Positions 8,951-18,581 of a stretch of 64,000 nucleotides of DNA are shown piece by piece. Where the stretch lies: assembly GCA_025370075.1 (NCBI GenBank), contig CP073016.1, positions 1,612,001 through 1,676,000 of the forward strand, written 5' to 3'. Every line of letters starts with the position of its first letter. Positions within the stretch are counted from its first letter, which is position 1. This DNA is from Chryseotalea sp. WA131a (GTDB lineage Bacteria; Bacteroidota; Bacteroidia; Cytophagales; Cyclobacteriaceae). The notes under the pieces were generated by a model. It was not told the origin of the DNA. It was given only the letters and a program-made list of their open reading frames with translations, and searched no databases. Position numbers and translations under genes: made by a program.

Positions 8951-10345
8951 ATGCAGCATATTTTAGTGGTGGATGACGACAAAGACATTTGTCTGGTGTT
9001 GTCAAATTTTTTGGTGAAAAGCAATTACACTGTTTCGTGCGCCTATACCGGAGCAGAAGGCATTCATCTGATGCGCATGAATGCGTTTGATCTTATACTC
9101 TGTGACTTTAAGCTGCCCGATCTTACGGGCATTGAATTATTGCAAAAAATCAAGGTGCTGGATTCAAACGTAGCCGTTATCATTATTACGGGTTATGCAG
9201 ATGTGAAAACTGCGGTAGAAACGTTTCGCTATGGTGCCAATGACTACATCACCAAACCGTTGTATCCCGATGAACTACTGGCCAGCATACAAGAAACCAT
9301 TTCTAAAAATGAACTAAAACATCAACTACAACAAACTTCGCTTAATCAAGTTTCAGAAAGTAAAAAGTCTTCTAGTGACGCTACTGTCACCAATCAATTC
9401 ATAGTGGGCAAAAGCGTGCAATCCAAAGCAGTACAAAAGCATGTTGAATTGATAGCACCATCTGATATGTCAGTGATTATAACTGGTGAAACAGGTACCG
9501 GAAAAGAATTTGTGGCGCAATCTATTCATCGCCTTAGTAAGCGATCAAGTTTTACTTTTTTGGCAATTGATTGCGGGGCCCTTCCAAAAGAGCTTGCCGG
9601 AAGCGAATTATTCGGCCACTTGAAGGGTTCGTTTACCGGAGCAATAGCTGACAAACCAGGCAGTTTGGAAATGGCCAATGGAGGAACTATCTTTTTAGAT
9701 GAGATCGGCAATTTATCATACGAGAATCAAGTAAAGTTACTTCGCGTTATACAAGAACGAAAAATAAAACGCATTGGAGCAAACAAAGATACTGCAATTG
9801 ACGTGCGCATCATTGCTGCCACAAACGAAAATCTTACCCAATCTGTAAAAGAGGGAAGTTTTCGAGAAGATCTGTATCACCGTTTAAACGAGTTCAAGAT
9901 TCAATTGAGCCCTTTGCGTGAGCGCCAAGATGATATTTTGTTTTATGCTGATTTCTTTTTACAGAAAGCCAATCACTCACTTGCCAAAAAAATTGTTGGT
10001 TTTTCCGAACCAGTAAAGGATTTTCTCTCACACTACTATTGGCACGGAAATTTGCGCGAATTGAATAATGTAATTAGGCGAGCCGTATTGTTAACGAGTG
10101 GGGAAATGATAGAGCGGGAAAGCCTACCACCTGAAATCGTGCTCGAAAATGCTGCCAATGGACATGCTGAGTTGTCACAAGATAATGTGGGACTATTGAA
10201 ATCCATAGCATGGACGGCCGAGCGGCAAGCGATATTAAACATGTTAGAGAAAGTAAACTACAATAAATCCAAAGCATCCGAGCTTTTAAATATCGACCGC
10301 AAAACCTTGTACAATAAACTAAAGCTTTATAATATCTCTGATTAA
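8951..10345 (+). CDS. Sigma-54-dependent response regulator, NtrC family
   Basis: A 464-residue three-domain regulator. The receiver domain (about 1-120) has the acidic pocket 'VDDDKD' and phospho-acceptor Asp52 in 'ILCDFKLPD'. The AAA+ domain (about 150-390) has Walker A 'GETGTGKE' near residue 179, the sigma-54 contact loop as 'GSFTGA', and 'GGTIFLDEIG' as Walker B. A C-terminal Fis-type helix-turn-helix ('NKSKASELLNIDRKTLYNKL') binds enhancer DNA. On phosphorylation it would drive open-complex formation at sigma-54 promoters. The nearest kinase gene, at 10754, follows after a repeat-rich gap of about 400 bases, so it is a candidate partner. All key motifs are intact; the target genes are unknown. 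Confidence 0.93.
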   Translation: MQHILVVDDDKDICLVLSNFLVKSNYTVSCAYTGAEGIHLMRMNAFDLILCDFKLPDLTGIELLQKIKVLDSNVAVIIITGYADVKTAVETFRYGANDYITKPLYPDELLASIQETISKNELKHQLQQTSLNQVSESKKSSSDATVTNQFIVGKSVQSKAVQKHVELIAPSDMSVIITGETGTGKEFVAQSIHRLSKRSSFTFLAIDCGALPKELAGSELFGHLKGSFTGAIADKPGSLEMANGGTIFLDEIGNLSYENQVKLLRVIQERKIKRIGANKDTAIDVRIIAATNENLTQSVKEGSFREDLYHRLNEFKIQLSPLRERQDDILFYADFFLQKANHSLAKKIVGFSEPVKDFLSHYYWHGNLRELNNVIRRAVLLTSGEMIERESLPPEIVLENAANGHAELSQDNVGLLKSIAWTAERQAILNMLEKVNYNKSKASELLNIDRKTLYNKLKLYNISD

Positions 10346-10374
10346 TAAAACAACCACAAAAAGGGATCACATTC

Positions 10375-10573
10375 AAAAGTTGGGGAGTAAAGGCACTAAC
10401 AAGCTTTTATAAAAATGGGTTGATATTGAAATGTGGATAACTCCACAGATTGGTTTTTGGCTCTTTCAAAGGTTTGACTGTGTGGAAGTTACCTACATTC
10501 CAACATCACTATTATTACAATTGGATTTTTAAATGTTTAGATATGGTTTGATAAGACTTACTCCCCAACTTTT
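10375..10573. repeat. Paired inverted and direct repeats between regulator and kinase genes
   Basis: The 407-base gap contains two copies of a 16-mer in opposite orientation: AAAAGTTGGGGAGTAA at 10375-10390 and its exact reverse complement at 10558-10573. Between them lies the inverted repeat TGTGGA-TAAC-TCCACA (10432-10447), which includes TGTGGATAA, a perfect DnaA-box match. Short direct repeats of the type CCACAAAAAG-N2-ATCACATT begin near 10352 and near 10582. The arrangement suggests binding sites for a dimeric regulator upstream of the kinase gene, possibly the adjacent NtrC-type protein. I could not place a convincing sigma-54 promoter. Confidence 0.55.
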
Positions 10574-10753
10574 AATGCTGACCCACAAAAAGTTATCACA
10601 TTTTTGGGATAACCATTTCACCGCACATCCACCTAGCCTGTAAACTACTTTTATCTTGATACTAAATTGAAGGCCACAAATACTTGCGCATAAGAATTGT
10701 TGGCTGAGTCAAACCACTATTTTTCAGAACTGACAGTAGAACCAGAAATTAAA

Positions 10754-12202
10754 ATGAAAAACACGATAATTAAAGTGCTATTGGTTGAAGACGATGAAGA
10801 CGATGTTTTTTTAGCAAAAACGTATTTGTCTGAAGTTCGGAATTTCGATTTTGAGGTGTCCTCCGAATCTGATCTTGCACGCGCTAGGCATATCATGCTT
10901 ACAGCTACGCATGATGTAAATCTTATCGATTATCGCTTGGGTAGCGAAAACGGTTTAGACCTTATTCGATTCATTCAAAGCAAAGGGATTCTTACCCCCT
11001 GTATTTTATTAACAGGGCAAGGCGATTTAAAAGTAGATATTGATGCAAGCAGCTACGGAGCAGCAGACTATTTGGTGAAAAGTGAAATCAATGCATCCAC
11101 TTTAGAAAGAAGCATTCGCTATGCGTTAAGCAATGCCAGAACCATTAAAACACTGGATGAAAAAGAAAAGAAATACCGTTCACTTTTTGAGCGATCTGTA
11201 GATGCGATTTTTCTTGCCAATCACAAATTAGAACTAAAGGATTTGAATGACTCCTTTCTAAATTTCTTTGGCTACACAAAAGAGGAAGGCAAAAACTTAA
11301 CCATCAAATCCATTTTTTTACAGCCTGAGGATTTTCTTTCTTTTAAGGAATCGTTAGAGAATACCCAACAAGTAAAGGATTTTGAAGTTGTGCTTCTTAC
11401 CAAGTCAGGGGACCCCAAAACCTGCTTATTGAATTGCATCTTTATTCCTGATCAACCTGCAGAGCTCTGTTGCTACCAGGGCATCATCCATGATCTTACC
11501 ATCCGCAAGCAAGCAGAATACGATATGCTGATCGCTGAACGACTTTCGGTTACAGGAAAAATAGCCAGAACCATCGCGCACGAAGTCCGTAACCCACTTA
11601 CCAATTTGAATCTAGCACTCGATCAACTACGCGATGAATTGCCAACTACCAACCCTGCCATCAAGTTATATGGAGACATCATTGAGCGAAATTCTTTACG
11701 AATCGAGAAATTGGTAGACGAAATGCTTACATCTTCAAAACCGGAAAAACTTCACCTTGAATTAGTGAATCCGCGTGAAATAGTAGAAGGGGTGATTGCG
11801 CTTGCTGCCGATCGTATAAAATTGAACCAAGTAAAATTACACGTAAATCATCAGCCAGAGTTGCCCAGAATTTTGATTGACCCAAACAAAATCCAAATAG
11901 CCTTATTGAATATCATAACAAATGCCATTGAATCCATGCCTTTAGAAAATGGAATATTAAACATTCGAACGTCACTAGTGGATAAAATCATTACAATCGA
12001 AATAAAGGATAATGGCAAGGGCATTCCTGCCGCCAATATTTCCAAATTATTTGACCCTTTTTTTACTGAAAAACACGGGGGCATGGGGTTAGGCCTAACC
12101 ACCACTAAAAATATTCTGGTCAGTCACAGTGCGCAGATAGATGTGAAAAGCGAGCTTACCAAAGGAACTTCTTTTTACATACGCTTTAAATTGGCAGAAT
12201 AG
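10754..12202 (+). CDS. Histidine kinase with N-terminal receiver and PAS domain
   Basis: A 482-residue protein if started at the ATG at 10754, which places 'KVLLVEDDEDDVFL' at the N terminus as in other receiver-PAS kinases; a TTG 57 bases upstream is less likely. The receiver has phospho-acceptor Asp59 ('NLIDYRLG'). A PAS domain follows at about 135-260 ('YRSLFERSVDAIFLANH'). The HisKA H-box is 'RTIAHEVRNPLTNL' with His276. The HATPase domain has an N-box ('NIITNAIESM'), G1 'DNGKGIP' and a G2-type 'GGMGLGLTTTKNI'. The input receiver implies it takes a signal from another kinase and may pass phosphate to the NtrC-type regulator encoded just upstream (inference). No membrane segments, so it is cytoplasmic. 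Confidence 0.9.
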   Translation: MKNTIIKVLLVEDDEDDVFLAKTYLSEVRNFDFEVSSESDLARARHIMLTATHDVNLIDYRLGSENGLDLIRFIQSKGILTPCILLTGQGDLKVDIDASSYGAADYLVKSEINASTLERSIRYALSNARTIKTLDEKEKKYRSLFERSVDAIFLANHKLELKDLNDSFLNFFGYTKEEGKNLTIKSIFLQPEDFLSFKESLENTQQVKDFEVVLLTKSGDPKTCLLNCIFIPDQPAELCCYQGIIHDLTIRKQAEYDMLIAERLSVTGKIARTIAHEVRNPLTNLNLALDQLRDELPTTNPAIKLYGDIIERNSLRIEKLVDEMLTSSKPEKLHLELVNPREIVEGVIALAADRIKLNQVKLHVNHQPELPRILIDPNKIQIALLNIITNAIESMPLENGILNIRTSLVDKIITIEIKDNGKGIPAANISKLFDPFFTEKHGGMGLGLTTTKNILVSHSAQIDVKSELTKGTSFYIRFKLAE

Positions 12203-12366
12203 CATTTCACTCGAAGCGGTTTTCTTTTATGATGACTTTTCTATCCAACGCTGTGTATTTTCTCCACATGTGCCCAACCAAAAAATGGGTTGTAGGTTGT
12301 AAACACAATACTTAGCGGATGGCATGCTCTTGGAGTGCTCTAGGTCATAACCTAAAAAATACGATT

Positions 12367-12627
12367 ATGAATTCTAAAAATTTAATTGGCGGACTATTGG
12401 CCGGAGCGGCTGTTGGGGTGGCTATCGGCATGCTGTTGGCGCCAGCCAGTGGTAAAGAAACAAAGGCTAAGTTGATGAAAGGATCTAACAAATTTGCTGA
12501 TGGCATAAAAGATACTGTGGATGAATCAGTGGAGTCACTAAAAAAGCAATTTAATAGTGTGGTAGATGGTATTGCCAAAACAGGAAAAGAGAACATCCAT
12601 GCAACACGCGATGGGATGAAGGTTTAA
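12367..12627 (+). CDS. YtxH-domain small protein
   Basis: An 86-residue protein from the ATG at 12367. It opens with the YtxH glycine-rich membrane helix ('GGLLAGAAVGVAIGMLLAP', about residues 7-25), then the family's 'ASGKETKAKL' and an amphipathic helical tail. Such proteins are small stress-associated membrane proteins common in Firmicutes and Bacteroidota; their biochemical role is unknown. An in-phase upstream extension to 12319 lacks a typical start and adds an atypical Cys/Trp-rich segment. It sits between two kinase genes and fits the stress-gene flavour of this region. Confidence 0.82.
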   Translation: MNSKNLIGGLLAGAAVGVAIGMLLAPASGKETKAKLMKGSNKFADGIKDTVDESVESLKKQFNSVVDGIAKTGKENIHATRDGMKV

Positions 12628-12811
12628 TTGTATACTCCTCTCTCATTTCCGCACTTTCTACTTTTCTCTCAACTTGATGGGCTTTATTTTAGCAGCAGTT
12701 AAAATGAAAATTGAGCGTTTATCTGACAAAGTAGAGGTAAGGTTTAGGTAATAAATTTCTTGAATTAAGATAATTAATAGGGCTTCGCCAAGCTACTTTC
12801 GCCAAGTATTC

Positions 12812-15800
12812 TTGCCCATGCCACTAACTACGAATCATTCCACCAATAGCATCGTAAGCCAAGCAACAGGGGTCGTTATTTTTTCGCTGGACCAAGACTT
12901 TCGATATACTTCTTTCAGCCCTCAGCATCAGCGCATCATGAAAAAAATCTGGGATGCAGACATCAAGATAGGCGAAAGCATGCTGGAATTTTTGAGTGAG
13001 CCCGACCGTACAAAAGCGAAAGTCAATTTTAACAAAGCCTTGAAGGGGGAGTCATTTTCAAAGGTTGAAGAATATGGAGACTCACTTCTTAGTCGCTCCT
13101 TTTGGGAGGATCACTACAGCCCTATTTCAGATGAAAATGGAAAAATAGTGGGTGTACTAGTTTTGGTTTTGGATGTTTCAGATCGCCAAGAATTTGCTAA
13201 AGCCCTACAAGAAAGCAATGATAGATTGGCTTTATCAGTTAAAGCCGCCAACATCGGGATATGGGAATGGAACATGATTACCAACGAGATTGTTTGGTCA
13301 GATGAAATTTTGGCCATTTACAATTTAGACGACTCTTTCAAAAACTTAACTTTTGAAAAGTCTTTGAAGTTTGTTCACTCAGAGGATGTTGAAATACTAA
13401 AAAACGATATCGAAAGAGCAATCGTTTCCAAAACTCAATACATTACTCATCATCGAGTCATCCCTCCAGATGGAATACCGCGCTGGATCTACGGAACCGG
13501 AAAGATTTTACTGGATAACCATCAGCCAGTTAAAATGATCGGAACAGTAATTGACATTACTGATCGAAAAAAACTAGAAATGGAAAAAAGTGAGTCAGTC
13601 TCTTTGCTGCAAGCCGCTATTGAATCTACAGCCGATGGAATTTTGGTAGTAAGTAACGATGGGAAGATAAGTGCTTTCAACAAAAAGTTCTTGTCCATTT
13701 TTGGGATGACCGAAGAGGAAGCAAAAAATCAACCCGATGAGGTATTGGTGCAAAAGGCTTTAAGCAAAATTTTAGAACCCGAAAAGTTTCAAGCCAAAGT
13801 AAAGGAGTTGTATGCCAATTCTATTTTAGAGAGCAACGTAACCATCCATTTGAAAGACGGCACTATTCTACATCGGTTTTCAACACCTCAAATTTTGGGC
13901 GATCAGGTGGTGGGGAGAGTTTGGAGTTTTCGCAATGTAACTGAACAAAAGAAAGCAGAATTAAATCTTTCAAAAAGTGAGGAGTTGTACCGAACCATCA
14001 CCGACAACATGATTGACATGGTGAGTCAAGTGGATAGTGAAGGAAATTTTGTTTTTTTGAGCCCCTCTCATTTTACTGTATTGGGGCACAAACCAGAAAG
14101 CCTCATTGGCATATCGATGTTCCATCTTGTTCATCCAGATGATTTACCGGTCATCCGGGAGAAGTTCAAGCAATCATCTGCTAATAAGATTACAGAAAGA
14201 GCAGAATTCAGATATCGAAAAGCCAGTGGAGAATATGTTTGGCTATCGGCCAACGGAAACATCATTATAAATGAACATGGAGACATTGAAAAAATGATTA
14301 TCTCTAGCAGAGACATTACACACCGCAAGGAAAATGAGCAAGCATTGCACCACCGAGACCAGATGCTGTCAGCCCTTGCAGAGGCAACGGGTCATTTAGC
14401 CATTGAAACCGACACGTGGATTGGATTAAAAAAAGCCATCGAAATATTAGGGCAAAAGACCGAAGCCGACCGCGTTTATATTTTTCAAAATAGCACAAAG
14501 ACAGACGGTGTCTATTGCAGCCTAAAAGCGGAATGGAATTCAGGTGTAGCAGAACCCCAAATCCTAAATCCGAACTTACAAGATTTCCCCTATGCCGCTG
14601 CTCCTTCCCTCTATAAAAAGCTAAGCGAAAAAAAATCGTTTATAAAGCATGTTCGCCATGTTGAAGACGAAGAATTTAGAAGTGCCTTACTCGAATACAA
14701 AGTAAAATCGCTCATTATTACGCCCATCCAAGTACAAAATAAGTTTTGGGGGTTTATAGGAATTGATGAATGCAAAGAAGAACGCGAAATCACGCAAGCA
14801 GAATTCTCCATATTGAATTCTTTTGCCCTGACCGTTGGCGCCTCCATAGAGCGAAAGCAAATTGAGATTGAGAACAAAGATTGGCAGACTCGTTACGAAT
14901 TGGTCAGCAAAGCATCCGGCCAAATTGTGTACGATTATTATATCCCATCCGGTCAAATTATTTGGAGTGAGAATATTTTAAATGAGGTAGGATATTCCCA
15001 AGCAGAAGTCGAGACGATTGAAAGTTGGGGTGAATTGATCCATCCAGAGGATAGAAAAGAGGCATTTAGTTTATTGGAAAAGGCAAATGCTGAAAAAACC
15101 GAATACGACATTACCTATCGGTTTCTAACAAAAGAGAAAGGTTATGTTTACATGTGGGACCGTGGTTTTTTTATGTTCAACAATCAAAATAAGGCTTATC
15201 GTATGCTAGGAGTAATGCAGAACGTGACCAACGAAAAATTGGCAGAACAGGAATTGAAGGATAGTGAGCAACGATATAGAACCCTACAAGAAGCTTCCTT
15301 TGGAGGAATTGCCTTGCACAAGATGGGTAAGATTATCGATGTCAACAAAGGCCTTGCAAACATGACGGGCTATGAAGTGAATGAACTCATTGGCATGAAC
15401 GGGTTGAATTTGATAGCCGAAGAGTTTCGTGCGCAAGTGATAGAGCACATTAAAAACGGATATTCGCTGCCCTACGATGTGATTGGGGTGAAAAAAGATG
15501 GCAGTCGCTACAACATAGAGATACACGGCAAGAATGTGCCCTACAAAGGAGAAACCTTGCGGGTAACTGAGTTTCGCGACATTACCGAACGGAAGGAATC
15601 TGAATCGAAAATCATTGAACAAAATACGCGCCTTTCAATCATTGCTGAAGACCTGAAAAAAAAGAATGATCAGTTAGAGGAGTTCACTCAAATTGTATCG
15701 CACAACCTTCGATCGCCCGCAAGCAATATTTTGGCTTTATTAGACTTATACGAAAAAAGCAGCGACCCCGAGGAAAAGACATATCTGTTCAAAATGCTGC

Positions 15801-16336
15801 GCGAATCAGGAAATAAAATCCTTGGCAATCTTACAGAGCTAAATGAAGTATTGAAAATCAGGCAAAACCAGGATATCGAGAAACAAGTTTTGTCTTTTGC
15901 CGAAACACTGCGAGGCATTAAAAATCAATTGAGTGCACGCATAGCCGAAACAAAGGCTGTTATTACCTCCGATTTCAAAAACGCCCCTGAAATTGTTTAT
16001 CCAAACATTTACCTGGAAAGCATTTTAATGAATTTGATCACCAATGCATTGAAATACCAACACCCCGAAAGAACCCCTCAAATTCATGTATCCACCCAAA
16101 ATCTGGATGGCGCCATTGTGATGAAGGTAAGAGATAATGGTTTGGGTTTGGACCTGAAAAAGTATGGGAATCATATTTTTAAGCTTAGAAAAACCTTTCA
16201 CAAACATCCGGAAAGTCGCGGAATAGGCCTTTTTATGATAAAAAACCAAATAGTTGCCATGGGTGGCGAGATAAGCATAGAAAGCGAGTTGAACATTGGA
16301 ACTACTTTTACTGTTTTATTAAACAAAACCCAATAA
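12812..16336 (+). CDS. Large multi-PAS/GAF hybrid-input histidine kinase
   Basis: A 1174-residue cytoplasmic kinase. I read roughly six PAS domains: about 15-125, 140-255 (with 'MIGTVIDITDRKK'), 265-390, 395-510 (ends 'ISSRDITHRKEN'), 700-815 and 825-935 (ends 'EFRDITERKESE'). A GAF-like domain sits between them at about 530-690. The dimerisation helix has 'QIVSHNLRSPASNIL' with candidate phospho-His964. The HATPase domain follows with 'MNLITNALKYQHPE' (N-box) and 'DNGLGLDLKKYG'. This PAS chain and H-box are typical of Bacteroidota light- or redox-type sensor kinases, but no chromophore Cys is evident. The stop is 3 bases before the single-domain regulator at 16340, so the two are very likely one signalling unit. 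Confidence 0.9.
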   Translation: MPMPLTTNHSTNSIVSQATGVVIFSLDQDFRYTSFSPQHQRIMKKIWDADIKIGESMLEFLSEPDRTKAKVNFNKALKGESFSKVEEYGDSLLSRSFWEDHYSPISDENGKIVGVLVLVLDVSDRQEFAKALQESNDRLALSVKAANIGIWEWNMITNEIVWSDEILAIYNLDDSFKNLTFEKSLKFVHSEDVEILKNDIERAIVSKTQYITHHRVIPPDGIPRWIYGTGKILLDNHQPVKMIGTVIDITDRKKLEMEKSESVSLLQAAIESTADGILVVSNDGKISAFNKKFLSIFGMTEEEAKNQPDEVLVQKALSKILEPEKFQAKVKELYANSILESNVTIHLKDGTILHRFSTPQILGDQVVGRVWSFRNVTEQKKAELNLSKSEELYRTITDNMIDMVSQVDSEGNFVFLSPSHFTVLGHKPESLIGISMFHLVHPDDLPVIREKFKQSSANKITERAEFRYRKASGEYVWLSANGNIIINEHGDIEKMIISSRDITHRKENEQALHHRDQMLSALAEATGHLAIETDTWIGLKKAIEILGQKTEADRVYIFQNSTKTDGVYCSLKAEWNSGVAEPQILNPNLQDFPYAAAPSLYKKLSEKKSFIKHVRHVEDEEFRSALLEYKVKSLIITPIQVQNKFWGFIGIDECKEEREITQAEFSILNSFALTVGASIERKQIEIENKDWQTRYELVSKASGQIVYDYYIPSGQIIWSENILNEVGYSQAEVETIESWGELIHPEDRKEAFSLLEKANAEKTEYDITYRFLTKEKGYVYMWDRGFFMFNNQNKAYRMLGVMQNVTNEKLAEQELKDSEQRYRTLQEASFGGIALHKMGKIIDVNKGLANMTGYEVNELIGMNGLNLIAEEFRAQVIEHIKNGYSLPYDVIGVKKDGSRYNIEIHGKNVPYKGETLRVTEFRDITERKESESKIIEQNTRLSIIAEDLKKKNDQLEEFTQIVSHNLRSPASNILALLDLYEKSSDPEEKTYLFKMLRESGNKILGNLTELNEVLKIRQNQDIEKQVLSFAETLRGIKNQLSARIAETKAVITSDFKNAPEIVYPNIYLESILMNLITNALKYQHPERTPQIHVSTQNLDGAIVMKVRDNGLGLDLKKYGNHIFKLRKTFHKHPESRGIGLFMIKNQIVAMGGEISIESELNIGTTFTVLLNKTQ

Positions 16337-16339
16337 CCT

Positions 16340-16732
16340 ATGGCAATTGTTGCATTAGTTGATGACGATAACATCTTCAAGTTCACAGCATCTCGGCTGA
16401 TTCAGTCTGCAAAGTTGGCCGGTGAGATTATTAGCTTTGAAAATGGTGGGGATGCAATTCAGTATTTGAAAGAAAATGCGGCATCTGCCGATAAGTTGCC
16501 CGACCATTTGTTTCTGGATATTAACATGCCCTTTATAGATGGCTGGATGTTTTTAGAAGACTTTGTTCAACTGAAAAATACGCTTACCAAAGAAATAAAA
16601 ATTTACATGGTAAGTTCTTCCATCGATCAGCGTGACATGAACAAATCAAAAGAATACCCTGAGGTAAAAGAGTTTGTGGTAAAGCCCGTCAGCATCGAAA
16701 CGTTCTCGCGCTTATTACAAATAGTATCCTAA
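16340..16732 (+). CDS. Single-domain response regulator (receiver only)
   Basis: A 130-residue protein consisting of one receiver domain. The acidic pair is in 'ALVDDDNIF', the phospho-acceptor Asp60 is in 'LFLDINMPFIDGW', the conserved Ser/Thr is in 'YMVSSSIDQ' and the Lys in 'FVVKPVS'. There is no output domain, so it acts by protein contact or phosphorelay. Its start is three bases after the stop of the multi-PAS kinase gene, the normal arrangement in Cytophagales for a kinase with its cognate receiver. Confidence 0.92.
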   Translation: MAIVALVDDDNIFKFTASRLIQSAKLAGEIISFENGGDAIQYLKENAASADKLPDHLFLDINMPFIDGWMFLEDFVQLKNTLTKEIKIYMVSSSIDQRDMNKSKEYPEVKEFVVKPVSIETFSRLLQIVS

Positions 16733-16745
16733 GCTATTTTGCACA

Positions 16746-17558
16746 CTAGCGCATAACCTTTAATTGATTTTTCAATCCGCGAAAGCTCACCAACTCTGTG
16801 CCCGCATGGCCCACAAACATTTTTGCATCCACCTTTACCGGGATTTGATTACCATCAGCAGAAATCCAAGCAGTAACTGAATTCTCTCCCCTAAACAACT
16901 GGTTGTCGGGCATAATGGGTACCAACTTGTAACAAGGGATCTTTCCCATATCTGTTTTCACCGTCTCCTTGCCATAGTAGATAATCTTAAAACTATAAGC
17001 CTTGTCCTCAAAAAAGCCAGAGACTGTGAGGGTATCTTTCACTTTATACTTGGCAAAATCGATGATCCTTAAATACATAAATCCCGCCACTACATCCCGC
17101 ACTTGGTCAGGGGTAGAATAAACTTTAGGCTCACCGTATACACCTGTTTTTTTATCGGCTACTTGAACGGCTGCCTGATCTTTTTCATGGTTGTATTTGA
17201 TCAATTCATTCAATCGGTAGGAACCTTCTTTTAGGTTTCGATACGATTCATGTGTTACCAACTCTGCCGTGTCAATGTAGGCACCCCAATTGTCATTTAC
17301 TTTTGAAATCCAGGTGGCCATGCCCAATGTTTCCATGTAAGCATCTACCTTAAAACATGACCGCGTGTTGCGTGAATGGAAATTTTTATCAACCGAAGTG
17401 GTGCCCTTGCCTACTGTAAAGATGCCCAAGTACATTCTGTAATCAAGGCGTTCTCCGGTAGAGATGGTGGATTTTTTATTCGCAATTTTAGAAGTCTCTA
17501 CTTCTTGGATAAAAGCCAGACTGATAACGACTGCTATAAGACCTAGTAACCAACGCAT
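16746..17558 (-). CDS. DUF3108-domain exported protein
   Basis: A 270-residue protein with an N-terminal signal/anchor ('WLLGLIAVVISLAFI'). The core matches DUF3108: 'GERLDYRMYLGIFTVGKGT' at about residues 37-55, 'ACFKVDAY'-type strands, 'DQVRDVVAGFMYLRII', a 'GFFEDKAYSFKIIYYGKETV' stretch and a C-terminal 'DGNQIPVKVDAKMFVG'. The fold is a lipocalin-like beta structure in the periplasm; function unknown. It is convergent with the receiver gene at 16340-16732, with 13 bases between their ends. Confidence 0.85.
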   Translation of the reverse strand: MRWLLGLIAVVISLAFIQEVETSKIANKKSTISTGERLDYRMYLGIFTVGKGTTSVDKNFHSRNTRSCFKVDAYMETLGMATWISKVNDNWGAYIDTAELVTHESYRNLKEGSYRLNELIKYNHEKDQAAVQVADKKTGVYGEPKVYSTPDQVRDVVAGFMYLRIIDFAKYKVKDTLTVSGFFEDKAYSFKIIYYGKETVKTDMGKIPCYKLVPIMPDNQLFRGENSVTAWISADGNQIPVKVDAKMFVGHAGTELVSFRGLKNQLKVMR

Positions 17559-17688
17559 ACTGCAAATTTAATGGTATCCATCCAGAGAATCAAAGGCTAT
17601 GCCAATACATTAAGCACGAGGCAGTGGAGCATTAAGCATGAAGGGTTGGGTTATGTGGTAAAACAATGACTAGTAACCGACCTCCAAC

Positions 17689-18501
17689 TTAGACCGAAAC
17701 CCCATTCTCGCGCAAAGCATCATTTAAGGATGTCTTTTTATCAGTGCTTTCTTTTCGTGTGCCGATGATGAGCGCGCAAGGCACTTGGTATTCGCCAGCA
17801 GCAAACTTTTTGGGTATAGAGCCAGGTATAACAACTGATCGCGGGGGTACATAACTTTTATATTCGATGGCTGAGTTGCCAGTTACGTCAATGATTTTGG
17901 AACTGGCCGTAAGCACCACATTGGCACCCAGCACAGCTTCTTTGCCAACCCGAACGCCCTCCACAATAATGCAGCGCGAACCGATAAAGGCATTGTCCTC
18001 AATAATTACAGGTGCAGCTTGAACGGGCTCTAAAACCCCACCAATCCCGACACCTCCACTTAAGTGAACATTCTTTCCAATCTGCGCACAACTGCCCACC
18101 GTAGCCCACGTATCGACCATTGTTCCTTCATCAACATACGCACCTATGTTTACATAGCTTGGCATCATAATTACACCTTTACTCAAAAAAGAACCGTACC
18201 GGGCAATGGCGTGAGGCACCACGCGCACTCCCAATTTTTGATACTCTTTTTTCAAAGCGATTTTATCATGAAACTCAAATGGCCCTACCTCAATGGTCTG
18301 CATTTGTTGAATGGGGAAATACAAAATAACGGCCTTCTTTACCCATTCATTTACAACCCATTTATCGCTACTTAATTCAGCCACACGCAAGCTCCCTTTG
18401 TCCAGCTTTTCCACCACTTCGCGAATGGCATTTTGGGTGTCCGATTCCTTTAAAAGTTCGCGGTTATTCCAAGCGTTTTCTATCTGTTGTTGTAGTTGCA
18501 T
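17689..18501 (-). CDS. dapD: 2,3,4,5-tetrahydropyridine-2,6-dicarboxylate N-succinyltransferase
   Basis: A 270-residue enzyme of lysine/diaminopimelate biosynthesis. It transfers a succinyl group from succinyl-CoA to tetrahydrodipicolinate. The N-terminal helical region (about 1-95) is followed by the left-handed beta-helix of hexapeptide repeats (about 100-230), with the family blocks 'MMPSYVNIGAYVDEGTMVD', 'GKNVHLSGGVGIGGVLEP' and 'EDNAFIGSRCIIVEGV'. Length and C-terminal 'ALIIGTRKESTDKKTSLN' are typical. It starts with ATG at 18499-18501. The downstream pathway enzyme dapA is also in this window (34560-35432) but not adjacent. Confidence 0.97.
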   Translation of the reverse strand: MQLQQQIENAWNNRELLKESDTQNAIREVVEKLDKGSLRVAELSSDKWVVNEWVKKAVILYFPIQQMQTIEVGPFEFHDKIALKKEYQKLGVRVVPHAIARYGSFLSKGVIMMPSYVNIGAYVDEGTMVDTWATVGSCAQIGKNVHLSGGVGIGGVLEPVQAAPVIIEDNAFIGSRCIIVEGVRVGKEAVLGANVVLTASSKIIDVTGNSAIEYKSYVPPRSVVIPGSIPKKFAAGEYQVPCALIIGTRKESTDKKTSLNDALRENGVSV

Positions 18502-18581
18502 GAACGGGTATATTTTAAGGTCTATTTTTTAAGTTACTTTTAGGGTTGAGACAAGCCGGTTATTAAACGGGGCTGCAAGAA

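Noticed and set aside
10432..10440. Perfect DnaA box (TGTGGATAA) suggesting a replication origin
   Set aside because: Only one perfect box, no cluster, no dnaA or dnaN gene nearby and no AT-rich unwinding element; more likely part of a regulatory inverted repeat.
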